64,000 nt of DNA from Iris pallida (lineage: Eukaryota > Streptophyta > Magnoliopsida > Asparagales > Iridaceae): contig JANAVB010003999.1 in the NCBI GenBank assembly GCA_029216955.1, positions 5,334,197 through 5,398,196 of the forward strand. Reading direction: 5' to 3'. Positions 12,480 to 22,674 of the stretch are shown one piece after another. Position 1 is the stretch's first letter; every line of letters starts with the position of its first letter. Below the pieces are notes generated by a model, which saw only the letters and a program-made list of their open reading frames with translations, was not told the DNA's origin and did not search any database. A program made the translations under genes and the position numbers.

Positions 12480-13020
12480 CTTTGAATCCCCTAAGGACTG
12501 AACACGAATTCGTGTCATTTTCGTGTCGAAAACGGGCACGGACACGCTGCACGACACGCGTGTGCGCTGTCCTGCTACCCGACGCTTATTGCGGACACGA
12601 CACAGCTCGAGACACCACGAAACTTGGTGGACAAATGGGGGCATTGTCTGCGAATGTGCCCCCCAAGTTTTGTGGACTCATGTGTCGTGTCGAATACAAA
12701 AATCCACCCGTACTATTTTGTACTGACACACGCGCGCACGAGATCTGCTAATGATACAAGTCTCGTGTCCACATGGGATATGTCATGGACACCTCGTGTG
12801 GTATCGAATGTGTAGCGTACACGTGGGCTACACGTGGACATGTGCACGAAGTGTATCGTGTCGTATGTCGTGTCCTAGACCAACTCGCACACGTGCACGA
12901 GGCTATGAGTGCCTGTGTGTGTTTGTGCGTGTTCATGAGTTTCTAGACACGTTGTGTCCTGTTGTATGGACACCACATGACTCGTGGGACACAGTGACAC
13001 ATGTACGACACATTACCAAT
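12480..13020. repeat. GACAC/GTGTC motif-rich segment of LTR B
   Basis: CGTGTC, GACACG, ACACGTG and close variants are dense throughout, on both strands, at irregular spacing. It corresponds to 9650-10140 in LTR A. It is more GC-rich than the rest of the LTR. Short open frames here are shadows of the repeats. Confidence 0.6.
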
Positions 13021-13599
13021 TGGTTATTTTGGATTTCTACCTGTTTTCGAATTTGAATTGGATGTTTTTCTATTTTTTTGATACGCGTACGGTAGCCATG
13101 TTTTCTGAGATTTCCAAACTGGTTTAAATCGTTTTTAAATACATATTTATATGTTTTTTATTATCATAGAGATGTTGTTACATGCCCGTGATGAGGATTC
13201 GAGGCTGGGTTCTCATTTGATGGTGTTTCAATCGTTTTGGTTCAATACTTCATTTTTTTTAAATAAACTGTACACTGTTTGAAACTGAGATTTCATTCTC
13301 GGGTTGGATTCGATGTGTATACATATATCTATGTAAATAATTTGATTTGTATAAATATGTATACATTTATTGTAGGTATGATATCTAATTGAACAAAAAT
13401 CTGAGAATGAGGTGAATGAAATGAACAAATGCTTGAACCTGAGATTGTATGTTAATGAGAATTGGGTTTGAATGGAAAACTGAGAATTAGTTCATATATT
13501 AACTGTGTATTTGTAACGAAAAACCTAATTTTGATTCCATATGAGTTACATAAACTGATTTCTGAACCTTGCCTTGTATTTCACAACCCATGATACACA

Positions 13600-14160
13600 T
13601 AAACCCTCTCATATGCTAACACACACACATGTTAACCCCCTCACATTTTTTCCTCTCTATATTTATATATACATATATGTTTACATATATATACAATAAT
13701 TGAATGTATGATTAAATGGATGCAATGCATGAACTGAAATGAACTTGACACTCTACATGCCACACACCCCACTATCACTGCCCCCTTCACTAATGATACT
13801 CATGTATATTTCACCTTGACACTAGTGTATTGACACTTTACAATACCCCCTGTTGTACACAGAAACCAGAAATAAAATCCCATTTTTACTGCTGCTATGT
13901 ACACACACATGTATATTGACACATACACACACAATTGACACTTCCTTTACTGTCATACCCACCCATACACCTATATATATATACCACACACTCACACACA
14001 CATATATGAGATACACACACATGTATATTGACACACACACATATATGCTAACATGTAAACCATTTCATATGCACACCTTAACCCTATGTTACTTACACAC
14101 ACACATATAAGCTACCATGATCACTCATCTACACATATATCTATATATATGTATATATGC
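13600..14160. repeat. ACACAC/ATATAT-rich tract with ACATGTATATTGACAC units
   Basis: Imperfect units containing ACACACATGTATATTGACAC recur (about 13900, 14010) among (CA)n and (TA)n. No gene. Confidence 0.65.
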
Positions 14161-14339
14161 ATGAGATTAATGATGTGTATATATAATGCATCTAAATATA
14201 TTAGATGATATGGAATTTCATGTGAATAATAATGTGTATATATATATTAGCCTTGTGTGCCTACATATATAGTATCTATCTATATGTGTGTTTCTATTGG
14301 CTTGTGTTTGTGTTGGTGTGCCAGTATAGACTTGGTTAG

Positions 14340-14500
14340 GCTTAGTTGACTAGTGTAGTTGACTAGAGTTGACCAAGGGTTGACTTTAGTCTAGAATGAC
14401 TTGTTAGACTAGGTTTAGACCTAGAATAGCTTGGTTGACCTAGTTTGACTTTATAAGTTGACCAGAGTTGACCAAGAGTTGACTTTGGCCTAGATGACCT
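14340..14500 (+). promoter_or_regulatory. W-box-core (TTGAC) array in LTR B
   Basis: Nine TTGAC[C/T] cores lie in about 155 bp. Three of them share the ordered block GTTGACCAGAGTTGACCAAG with LTR A. The conserved order suggests common descent of the array. Confidence 0.5.
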
Positions 14501-14769
14501 AGAAAATCATATAGAGTGTATTATAATCTTCAATATTACTATTCTGGACATGTTGTGACCTGTGTTGCTCTAAATAGGACTCATCTACTCTGTCTGGACA
14601 TCTACACTTACCAGATACTCAGGATATCAGGCGAGTACATTCTCTGATCATTTCATACTTGCTAGGATTTATATTCTTGCTCTAGATTACTTTACTTGAT
14701 GCTGTCACGTTGTTAACATGGATTAGTACTATATGGATCTTTACATTAAGATGTTATCCCCCTCGGGAG

Positions 14770-15050
14770 GATCAGATACATCATGTCATGTGCGTTTCAC
14801 TTTCATCATGTGCTCTTTTGCTTTTATTATTCATGTACAATCTTGTGATTCATGTACTCTCATGTTCACAGAGCCCTCATGTATACCTTCATGTGCACTC
14901 ATTTATGGGCCTCAATGTGAAATATTGTACAATAACAAAACTTGTCTGGATCCTTGTGTATTGATTGGGGTACGGGAGAGTAGAAGCATTCATGTGAACA
15001 ATTCCATTGTACTCATTGTATAAACTCTTTAGTGTAGTCATGTGCAAATT
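14770..15050 (+). repeat. TCATGT-rich segment of LTR B
   Basis: The motif TCATGT/CATGTG recurs many times at irregular spacing. The same segment occurs in LTR A at about 15790-16080 and, on the opposite strand, at 62920-63240. Confidence 0.55.
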
Positions 15051-17176
15051 CAAGCCGTTCATATATCTATCTTGTACTCTACATCACTAGTCGCTGATAG
15101 TTCTTTACTTATAGTAGCTATTTACATTACAGTTCTCTCGCTTTTACTACATGTACTTTCTTTCAGCGTTTTATGTATTTTACTCTAATGTATGCTTTAT
15201 ATTCATGTCTTGATATGAACTGTTAAGATTATGTGCTCGTTCCTGTCCTGACTGGACCTGTTAAAAATATTACAGAGGATGACGAGGACCTTTGCCCTAC
15301 ATATTATGGAGCTGCCATAGATGACACCTGCGACTTGGACCTTCAGCAGGATCCATCAACAGTAGAGCATGTCACCCCTATAGTTTAGGCTAGTTAGCTT
15401 ATACTTCTATCTTATTTTGATGTCTTGTCTTATTTGGATACATTTATGTTATATTTGGGATTTTGTTGTTATTCTGGATTTTATGAAGATTTTATCTTAG
15501 ACACTTAGACTTCTTCTCATGTTTGTATTTCATTTGATGATTTTCATTATCTATCTATCTTATCGTACTTCTACCTTAGTTGTGATTGAGCTGTACATTT
15601 CTGTATTGTCCTCCGTTTGGAGTGTATATACTGTACAGGTACCTTATATTTGTTAGATGTATGTGACCTAGGACAGCGTTCTACCGCCGAATCTACGGCG
15701 TAGGTTGGACGTACCCACTTCTCGTGCCCCTACACTGGGTGTGGGTCGTGACAATATGGATCTTTTCATAAGATGTTATCCTCCTCGGGAGCATCGGATA
15801 CGTCATGTCATGTGCTTTTCACTTACATCATGTATTCCTGTGCTTTTACCATTCATGTATACTCATGTGATTCATGTACTCTCATGTTCACAGAGCCTTC
15901 ATGTATAACTATTCATGTGCACTCATTTATTGAGCTTCATGTGAAATCATATACAATAACATAACTTGTCTAGATTCTTGTGTATTGATTGGGGTACGGT
16001 GAAGTAGAAGTGGTTATGTGATCAATTCCAAAGTAGGTATTCATGTGCAATATTGTAGCTTACTCATGTGCAAATTTCAAGCCGTTTAAATAACCATCTT
16101 CTGCTCTAAATTACTAGTCACTTGCAGTTCTTTACTTATAGTAGATATTTTCAGTTACAGATACCTCTCTTACTTTTCATGTACATTTCTTACAGCATTT
16201 CATGTATCTTACTCTATTGTATGCTTTACATTTTCTGCCATGATATGAACTGTTTGAGATTATGTGCTCGTTTCTGTTCTGACTGGACTAGTTGAAAATA
16301 TTACAGAGGATGAGGAGGACATGCACTACTTTCTATGGAGCAGGCTTAGATGACACCTGCGACCTGGACCCTCGGCAGGATCCATCTGCAGCTGAAGATA
16401 TTACCCCTGTAGTCTAGGCTAGTTAGTTGGACTGTTACCTTATTTGTTATCTTGTCTTTATATTGACATTTGAGATGTGTTATTTCGTTGATGTTGTTGT
16501 TAGTGTCGTCTAGACACTTGGACTTATTTTTTCTTCTGTTTGTATTTCATTTGAGATTTTCTATCTATCATATCGTGTTATTTCCATATTAGAATTATGA
16601 TTGAGTTGTACCTTCTGTATTATCCTCCGATTGGAGAGTATATCTTATGCAGTTACAGTTATATTGTGTTAGATGTATGTGACCTAGGATAACATTCTAC
16701 CGTCTACACTGCGGCGTAGGCTGGAAGTACCCACTTCTTGTACCCCTACACTGGGTGCGGGTCGTGACAATTTTGATAAAAATTCGTCATAAAACAACAC
16801 GAGATTGATATATTTTGCATGCTTGCTTACGCGAATAAATGGTAACATGCTTGCCATAAAATACATGCTTTATTGATTTTGAATATGTCATGAAACTGAT
16901 CCTAAGTCAAATGTAGAAAGATCACAAGTTAAGTTGCATGATTCATAAATTACTTAATGTCAGTTCAGTAAAATGGGTCTTATCAGTACGCGAGAGTATT
17001 AGAACTGATCCCCCACCAGATTGCTTGCTGGATGCAGGAAATGGATTGCTTACGACGAAAATTCGTTTGAACGTATTGAGGGATGGAATGCCATAACATT
17101 TTGTGACGTGCGACCACATTGACGCTCGGACTTGCAACAGGATGATGCGGCCGAGATATAAAAGACATGATGTATG

Positions 17177-19362
17177 TGTCACGCTCCAGAACCAGAATAT
17201 TGGAGAGCGGGGGTGGACACAGCCAGCTACGTATATAGAAGTGTAATCTACCTCGATATACCGTCACGGCTGTCTAGATGTATGAGAGTTTATCTATAAG
17301 ACATCAGTCTTTTATGGTTAAGAACAAGCCTAGTATCTCAATCTCAAGCAAGTAATAATAGTTACAAGATGTTAGACCATCAGATATTCAATAGTAAGAC
17401 GTCCCATACATTTCATATACAGATGATCATGAAGCTAGTCGTACAAAATGCGATGACTAGCAAGAGTTTCAGTTATACATGATCAACCCTAGGATTTGTC
17501 AACCATGTTACAGCCCGTAGGTAGACAAGAAATATAAGTATTCAACACGTGCTAACATTTGTTCGGCGGCTAAACGCCTCAAAAGAATAATTTTACAATA
17601 GAGCGGAAGAGCAAAATAAAATCCACTCGTTGCCAGGGTTACGTCTAGTGTTCACCGTCTGGCTGGAAGGTTTGAAGATCCTCGGGTGCCACTCCAAAAT
17701 CTGGCCATACAAAACCAGCTGGGTCAGACCCTAGAAAGAGCAAGTGCCACAAAGGAGCGTTCACTTAAGAACTAAAACCAGCATATTAGCATATAAAAAA
17801 CATAATGATAACGAAAGACATGAGTTAGAGGAACAAGTGATAAACGATAAGATAACTAAAGGACTATTCCGGTAACCAAGTCACAACCCGTAAACCAAAC
17901 AAGGACGAGGTTGTAATCCTTCACCTGAACAGAACTTAGTCTCTAACCAATTATCGATAAAGTAAAGCATAAATAAGCATGTCCTGAGATAGCTATGTAC
18001 TGGATCTAGGCAAGACTAGACAAGATAGGATTCCATCCAACATTTACGGCCAAGCAAAGAGTACGGCTTAATACTTAAACTAACTAGGGTTATCACAAGC
18101 CTAGTTACTAGCAAGATGTAATGAGATGTTCCGGCAGTCACAAGACCTGCAGCTATCCAGGTTATCCAGACGAGATTCATGTAAGAGTTATCAAGAATTA
18201 TTAGGTGACTTTGAGTGCAACACATGACAGTATGTATATTACTTGTTTCAAGAAGTGCCCCACATGACAGTGGGCTGGAAATATGCCATACTCATCGGCA
18301 GGCTACAAGTTTATCAGGTGTGGCCAGGATAACGTGATCGCCTGTAACTGGAAACATCTCTCTATATGAGCTACTTTGATCAATCTAGTAATTAACCTAG
18401 TCAGATTCAGCATGAATCCCTGACCGTGGTAACCAGGGATAAAAGTCCTAGACATGATACGAGACGAGACTGGTAGCTTATACAAGCACATTCAAGAACA
18501 ATCATCCACGGTGTCAAGAAGAGTTATTACTCAGCATGTCAAGATAGCCATCACAACAATATTCAAGATTACATGTTAGACTTACTTATTAAGATTACTG
18601 GTCAAGAGTGCGCCACGACGGGCCACTATCAAGATTACTTATCATGTCAAGTTACTTATCAATAGTGCACTATGACGGGTCAGTATTAAGGAGTTATCAT
18701 GTTAAGGTTGCTTGTTAAGAGTGCGTCACGACGGACCACTATCGTGTTATCATGTAAAAACATGTTCAAGAGTGCACCACGATGGGTCACCATCATGTAA
18801 ACAAAGAAAGATATGTACCAGAGTGCACCACAACGGGTCACTATCTAGTATAGGTAAAGAAGAGACGTGTAGCATGAGTGCACCACAACGGACTACCATC
18901 ATGCTAGCAAAGAAGTGACATGTAACGTAAGTGCATACAAAGTAAAGAAAAGATATAAACCATGAGTGCACCCCAACGGGCCACTATCTAAGAAAGAAAA
19001 CATGCGACAATGATCGTATGTAAGAAAGAATTAGATAATAGATGTATCATGACATGGGAGAAGAAATAAATAAAAGTACCACTTGACAAAAACAATAATT
19101 GAAACTGTACTAGTGTTAAGAATATAAGGGGGTACAATTATTCCCTAACTGTACAAAATCATCTAATCATGATAAGAGTTTATTACAGTCGAAGGAAAAC
19201 TCAAAACGTCATGTACAGAAAATATGCCAAAAGATCAAAACTATGATTGAAGTTATCAATCGCATATGAACTCCAGTTAAAGTAAAACAAGAAGATTCTT
19301 GAAGCCAAGACAAAGAACTACAACTTTCATGTTTTGAGTTTTTCAAGATTTTAGCTACAAAA
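17177..19362 (-). mobile_element. Diverged LTR L3 of the R1 family, truncated by CACTA-2
   Basis: It begins TGTCACGCTCCAGAACCAG. The first kilobase and more is the reverse complement of the 3' half of the R1 LTRs (27085-30078): the GCTCTCCAGTATTCTGG block, the TACGTAGCTGGC block and the CTAACTAGGGTTATCACAAG block occur in the same order. Divergence is clearly larger than between the two R1 LTRs. The LTR runs into CACTA-2 at 19363; its other part should lie beyond the far end of CACTA-2, outside the window. Confidence 0.7.
18600..18990. repeat. Minisatellite in L3, units with GAGTGCACCACGACGGGTC
   Basis: Seven or so copies of AGAGTGC[A/G][C/T]CAC[G/A]ACGG[G/A]..ACTATC occur every 55-75 bp. 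The intact R1 LTRs have just one such block (about 28630 and 49020), so it expanded in L3. Confidence 0.65.
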
Positions 19363-19382
19363 TACTACCAGAATAAGTCATT

Positions 19383-19860
19383 TTAGCGACGCCTAAAGAT
19401 GTCGCTAAAACGTCTAAAGACGTCGCTAAACCAGTTTAGCGACGTCTTTCTCTTGTCGCGAAAACCTTAGTCGCTATTTGGAAAGACGTCGCTGATCGTC
19501 GCCAACACAGACGTTTACCGACGCAAATCTACATCGGTAATATACCGACGTTTACCGTCGTTTCGTCGATGAAATAGCGACGTTTATGATGTCGCTATAC
19601 GTCAGTATTTCCTAGGAAAATTATTGACGTTTACGATGTCGCACTGCATCGGTATATCCTGGGGAATATTAACGACGTCTTGTGATGTCGCTATATCCTG
19701 GAAAAATGAGGTAAATCCTGGAAAAGTCACTGACGTCTACCGACGAAACTGACGTCACTATACGTCGGTATCCTGGCAATATATGCCAGTTTAGCGACGT
19801 CTACCGACGCAATGTGCCATCGAAAAGCGTCGGTAAACGTCGGTAGACGTCGCTAAATTT
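19383..19860. repeat. Subterminal repeat array of CACTA-2 (left, 3' end)
   Basis: Dense GACGTCGCTAAA, CGTCGGTA and TTTACCGACG motifs lie on both strands. In En/Spm elements such subterminal motifs are bound by the TNP1/TnpA protein. The motif mix (CGTCGGTA beside CGTCGCTA) differs from CACTA-1, which uses nearly only GCGAC/GTCGC. Confidence 0.8.
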
Positions 19861-20218
19861 GAAAAAAATATAAATAAATAAATTACAGTATGCAGTTTTT
19901 TCCACAGAATTATTTTCTTCCTGCAGTTTAATCTGAAACACAATACACAAGCACATTTTATCCCTGGGTTCGTCAATCCATTCGGTAGAACACTCAACAC
20001 CGGTAAATTAATATCCAAATGAAACGAATAACAACATAAAACAACCAAAGTCCACACAACATATATAAACCAATATCCAAATTGTCATGGGTCTACACAA
20101 CCAATAACCAATGTATCTATGCAACCAACAAACAAGTGTCACAAACAAATAAGTGTCACAAACAAATACAAAGAAAAACAAGTACTCAAACACTCAATAC
20201 AAACAGTCCTAACTAGGA

Positions 20219-20318
20219 CTACTGGGGATCTGGAGCAGGAGTGAGCGTGCCGCGACGAAGGGCTAAGAAAAGCTCATAGTCCTCCTGTGAAATCGACACC
20301 GATGAAGGAGGTAGTAAG
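20219..20318 (-). pseudogene. Duplicated last segment of the CACTA-2 TNP1-like gene
   Basis: This is the copy-1 version of the fragment at 21169-21268, part of the tandem duplication. The minus-strand frame ends QEDYELFLALRRGTLTPAPD, then PQ and a TAG stop. It has no upstream part and cannot be expressed as part of the gene. Confidence 0.6.
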
Positions 20319-21168
20319 TGTCACGCCCTGCTCCCGTAGGAGCGATCATCCTCGCTAAGGCATGATGCCGCACGAGCCTAGATTGCGCTCGTGCAAGGAG
20401 GGTTCCATAACGATCGATTTCAGCAGCTGCGACGGAGTCATCGCACAGAAGTCCCAAGCAGAGACATTGAATAATAGCAGCAAAATTTGAAGCAAAACAC
20501 AAGTCATTGCAAAACACTCTTTTATTGATATTAAAACAAAGGTTACAATGGGACGCAAGGCCAAGATTATAAGTCTCTCAAACTCACTCATCTCACATTA
20601 CAAGAGCTCTCTCTTATCTCTCAATACATGTCTTGAACCAACGGATGCTTCGGAAGACGATGTCCATACATTATGTCGTGTATAAGTCTTGAATACATGC
20701 GATCGCATGCTTCGAATCGCCAAGGAACTCCATGCCTCGACACATCCTGTAAGCTCACTTCCCAAATTTTTAATTTTTTAAATTTTATTCGTTTATGATT
20801 AATTTTATGGTCATTGTGAGTCATGCAAAAGCTTGCAGTATGCAGTTTTTTCCACAGAATCATTTTCTCCCTGCAGTTTAATCTAAAACACAATACACAA
20901 GCACATTTTATCCCTGGGTTCGTCGATCCCTTCGGTGGAACACTCAACACCGCAAAATTAACATCCAAATGAAACGAATAACAACATAAAACAACCAAAG
21001 TCCACACAACACATATAAACCAATATCCAAATTGTCATGGGTCTACACAACCAATAACCAATGTATCTATGCAACCAACAAACAAGTGTCACAAACAAAT
21101 AAGTGTCACAAACAAATACAAAGAAAAACAAGTACTCAAACACTCAATACAAACAGTCCTAACTAGGA

Positions 21169-21268
21169 CTACTGGGGATCTGGAGCAGGAGTGAGCGTGC
21201 CGCGACGAAGGGCTAAGAAAAGCTCATAGTCCTCCTGTGAAATTGACACCGATGAAGTAGGTAGTAAG
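21169..21268 (-). pseudogene. C-terminal segment of the CACTA-2 TNP1-like gene
   Basis: The minus-strand frame reads QEDYELFLALRRGTL...PDPQ and a stop. This matches in position and form the C-terminus of the CACTA-1 copy (QLTQEQYDYILSQLRGRGPQ). R2 separates it from the rest of the gene, which resumes at 54749. Confidence 0.65.
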
Positions 21269-22608
21269 TGTCACGCCCCGCTCCCGTAGGAGCGATCGTG
21301 CAAGGAGGGTTCCATAACGGCCGATTTCAGCGGTTGCGACGGAGTCGTCGCACAGAAGTCCCAAGCAGAGACATTGAATAATAGCAACAGAATTTGAAGC
21401 AAAACACAAGTCATTGCAAAACACTCTTTTATTGATATTAAAATAAAGGTTACAATGGGACGCAAGGCCAAGATTATAAGTCTCTCAAGCTCACTCATCT
21501 CATATTACAAGAGCTCTCTCTCATCTCTCAATACATGTCTTGAACCAACGGATGCTTCGGAAGACGACGTCCATATATTATGTCCTGTATAAGTCTTGAA
21601 TACATGCGACCGCACGCTTCGAATCGCCAAGGAACTCCATGCCTCGACACATCCTGTAAGCCCACTTTCCAAATTTTTAATTTTTTAAATTTTATTTGTT
21701 TATGATTAATTTTATGGTCATTGTGAGTCATGCAAAAGCTTGCGGGTGAGTTATAACCATCTTGTGATCACATAACCTCTAGGTAGGGTAATTATGCATT
21801 TTATAGCTATAATATATTTTATTATAATTTTTAGATATTTATTTATTGAAGATATATTTATTTTATTGACTTTCGTGAATTACTACAGGATCATTTGGGA
21901 TTATTTTGAGACCCAGTATTTTTCTTAGGCTTTAATACCTTAAAAACTAATTTCTATATTTTCTAAGAATTTTTAGAAATTTTTTAGAATTATTTTGATT
22001 ATTAAATATTGGGAAAACCTATTTTCTAGGACTTCTGGAATTTATTGTGCTAGCCTAAAAAGTAAATATTGACCCCAAATATTTTTTTAGGGTTCATTAT
22101 GCTATTTTATATTTTCTAGAATTTTTCCATAATTTTTGGCAATTTTTAAGTATTTATTTTTTAAGGTTTATATATTTTTAAAGGCTTCTAATATTTATTA
22201 TGAGGCCATTTGGGACTAATATAAGACTAAGTATTTTTATTTTGACTCTAGGAGGTTAATTATAATTTCTATAATTTTTTACGATTTTTCTAGAATTTTT
22301 AGATATTTATTTGGAATTATTTGGGGTTAAATTGAAATTAAATTAGTTTCTGTAATTAATTACACTGTCAGCGCACAGTCAGCGGTTAGGGGCCCACGCG
22401 TCAGCCGCTTGGGCCGATCGAGCGGGGCCCGCCTGTCAGTCAGCCTTGTGCTGTCTGTGTTTATTATATTGGAGCCGCGGCTCCTTAGCCGACCCATGTG
22501 GGCTTGGCCCAAGCAGCAAGGCCATCCGGCCGTTCAATCTATTGAGCGGGTGCGAGGAGATCATGCCACGTGTCCTAGCCGCCCACCGACCTAGCTGAGC
22601 CGACCCAG

Positions 22609-22674
<66 letters not shown>

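Larger units (their letters stand above)
11430..15753 (+). mobile_element. Solo LTR B (4324 bp), nested in LTR A
   Basis: It begins TGTAACACCCAC and ends GGGTGTGGGTCGTGACA, with ATATG on both sides (11425-11429 and 15754-15758) as a perfect 5-bp duplication. It has no internal coding region or second LTR. It is a diverged relative of A: both share the GACAC-rich part, a TTGAC array and the same 3' kilobase. It also holds (CA)n/(TA)n-rich DNA at about 13600-14160. Confidence 0.85.
8802..16769 (+). mobile_element. Solo LTR A (about 3.6 kb), interrupted by solo LTR B
   Basis: It starts TGTCACTACCAC and ends GGGTGCGGGTCGTGACA, the TG...CA form of an LTR. The flanks ATGTT (8797-8801) and ATTTT (16770-16774) fit a 5-bp duplication with one change. 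No polyprotein lies between its ends, so it is a solo LTR left by recombination. It consists of 8802-11429 and 15754-16769. The part after B repeats the 3' part of B, proving that both belong to related families. Confidence 0.75.
3638..17136. mobile_element. Candidate old solo LTR (D), split by P1 and LTR A
   Basis: It begins TGTAATGTTC after AACAG (3633-3637). A possible end, GGACTTGCA, is followed by ACAG (17137-17140); counting the last A gives AACAG at 17136-17140. Without the inserted elements it consists of 3638-4996, 8670-8801 and 16775-17136, about 1.85 kb, with no coding frames. The segments are GC-moderate and unlike the AT-rich DNA to the left. One base of the boundary is ambiguous, so the limits are tentative. 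It could instead be part of a larger degraded retroelement. Confidence 0.35.
19886..21743. repeat. Tandem segmental duplication, unit about 950 bp
   Basis: Copy 1 (19886-20835) and copy 2 (20836-21743) are nearly identical. Each holds the CACTA-2 gene 3' end, the R2 junction with its GTAAG duplication, 390-430 bp of R2 LTR and about 86-89 bp of the S1 solo LTR. Copy 2 lacks about 42 bp of R2 LTR (after 21292) that copy 1 and the other LTR (52302-54748) retain. Copy 2 continues into the rest of S1, so copy 1 is the detached copy. Because both contain two insertion junctions, duplication came after those insertions. Confidence 0.88.

Noticed and set aside
12456..13056. Cluster of frames of 60-100 codons on both strands in LTR B
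   Set aside because: Overlapping shadows of the GACACG-rich segment; no recognisable domain.
20008..21143. Two copies of a hydrophobic 61-codon frame (MFEYLFFFVFVCDTYLFVTL)
   Set aside because: The same sequence twice because of the 950-bp duplication; it lies in the non-coding 3' part of CACTA-2.
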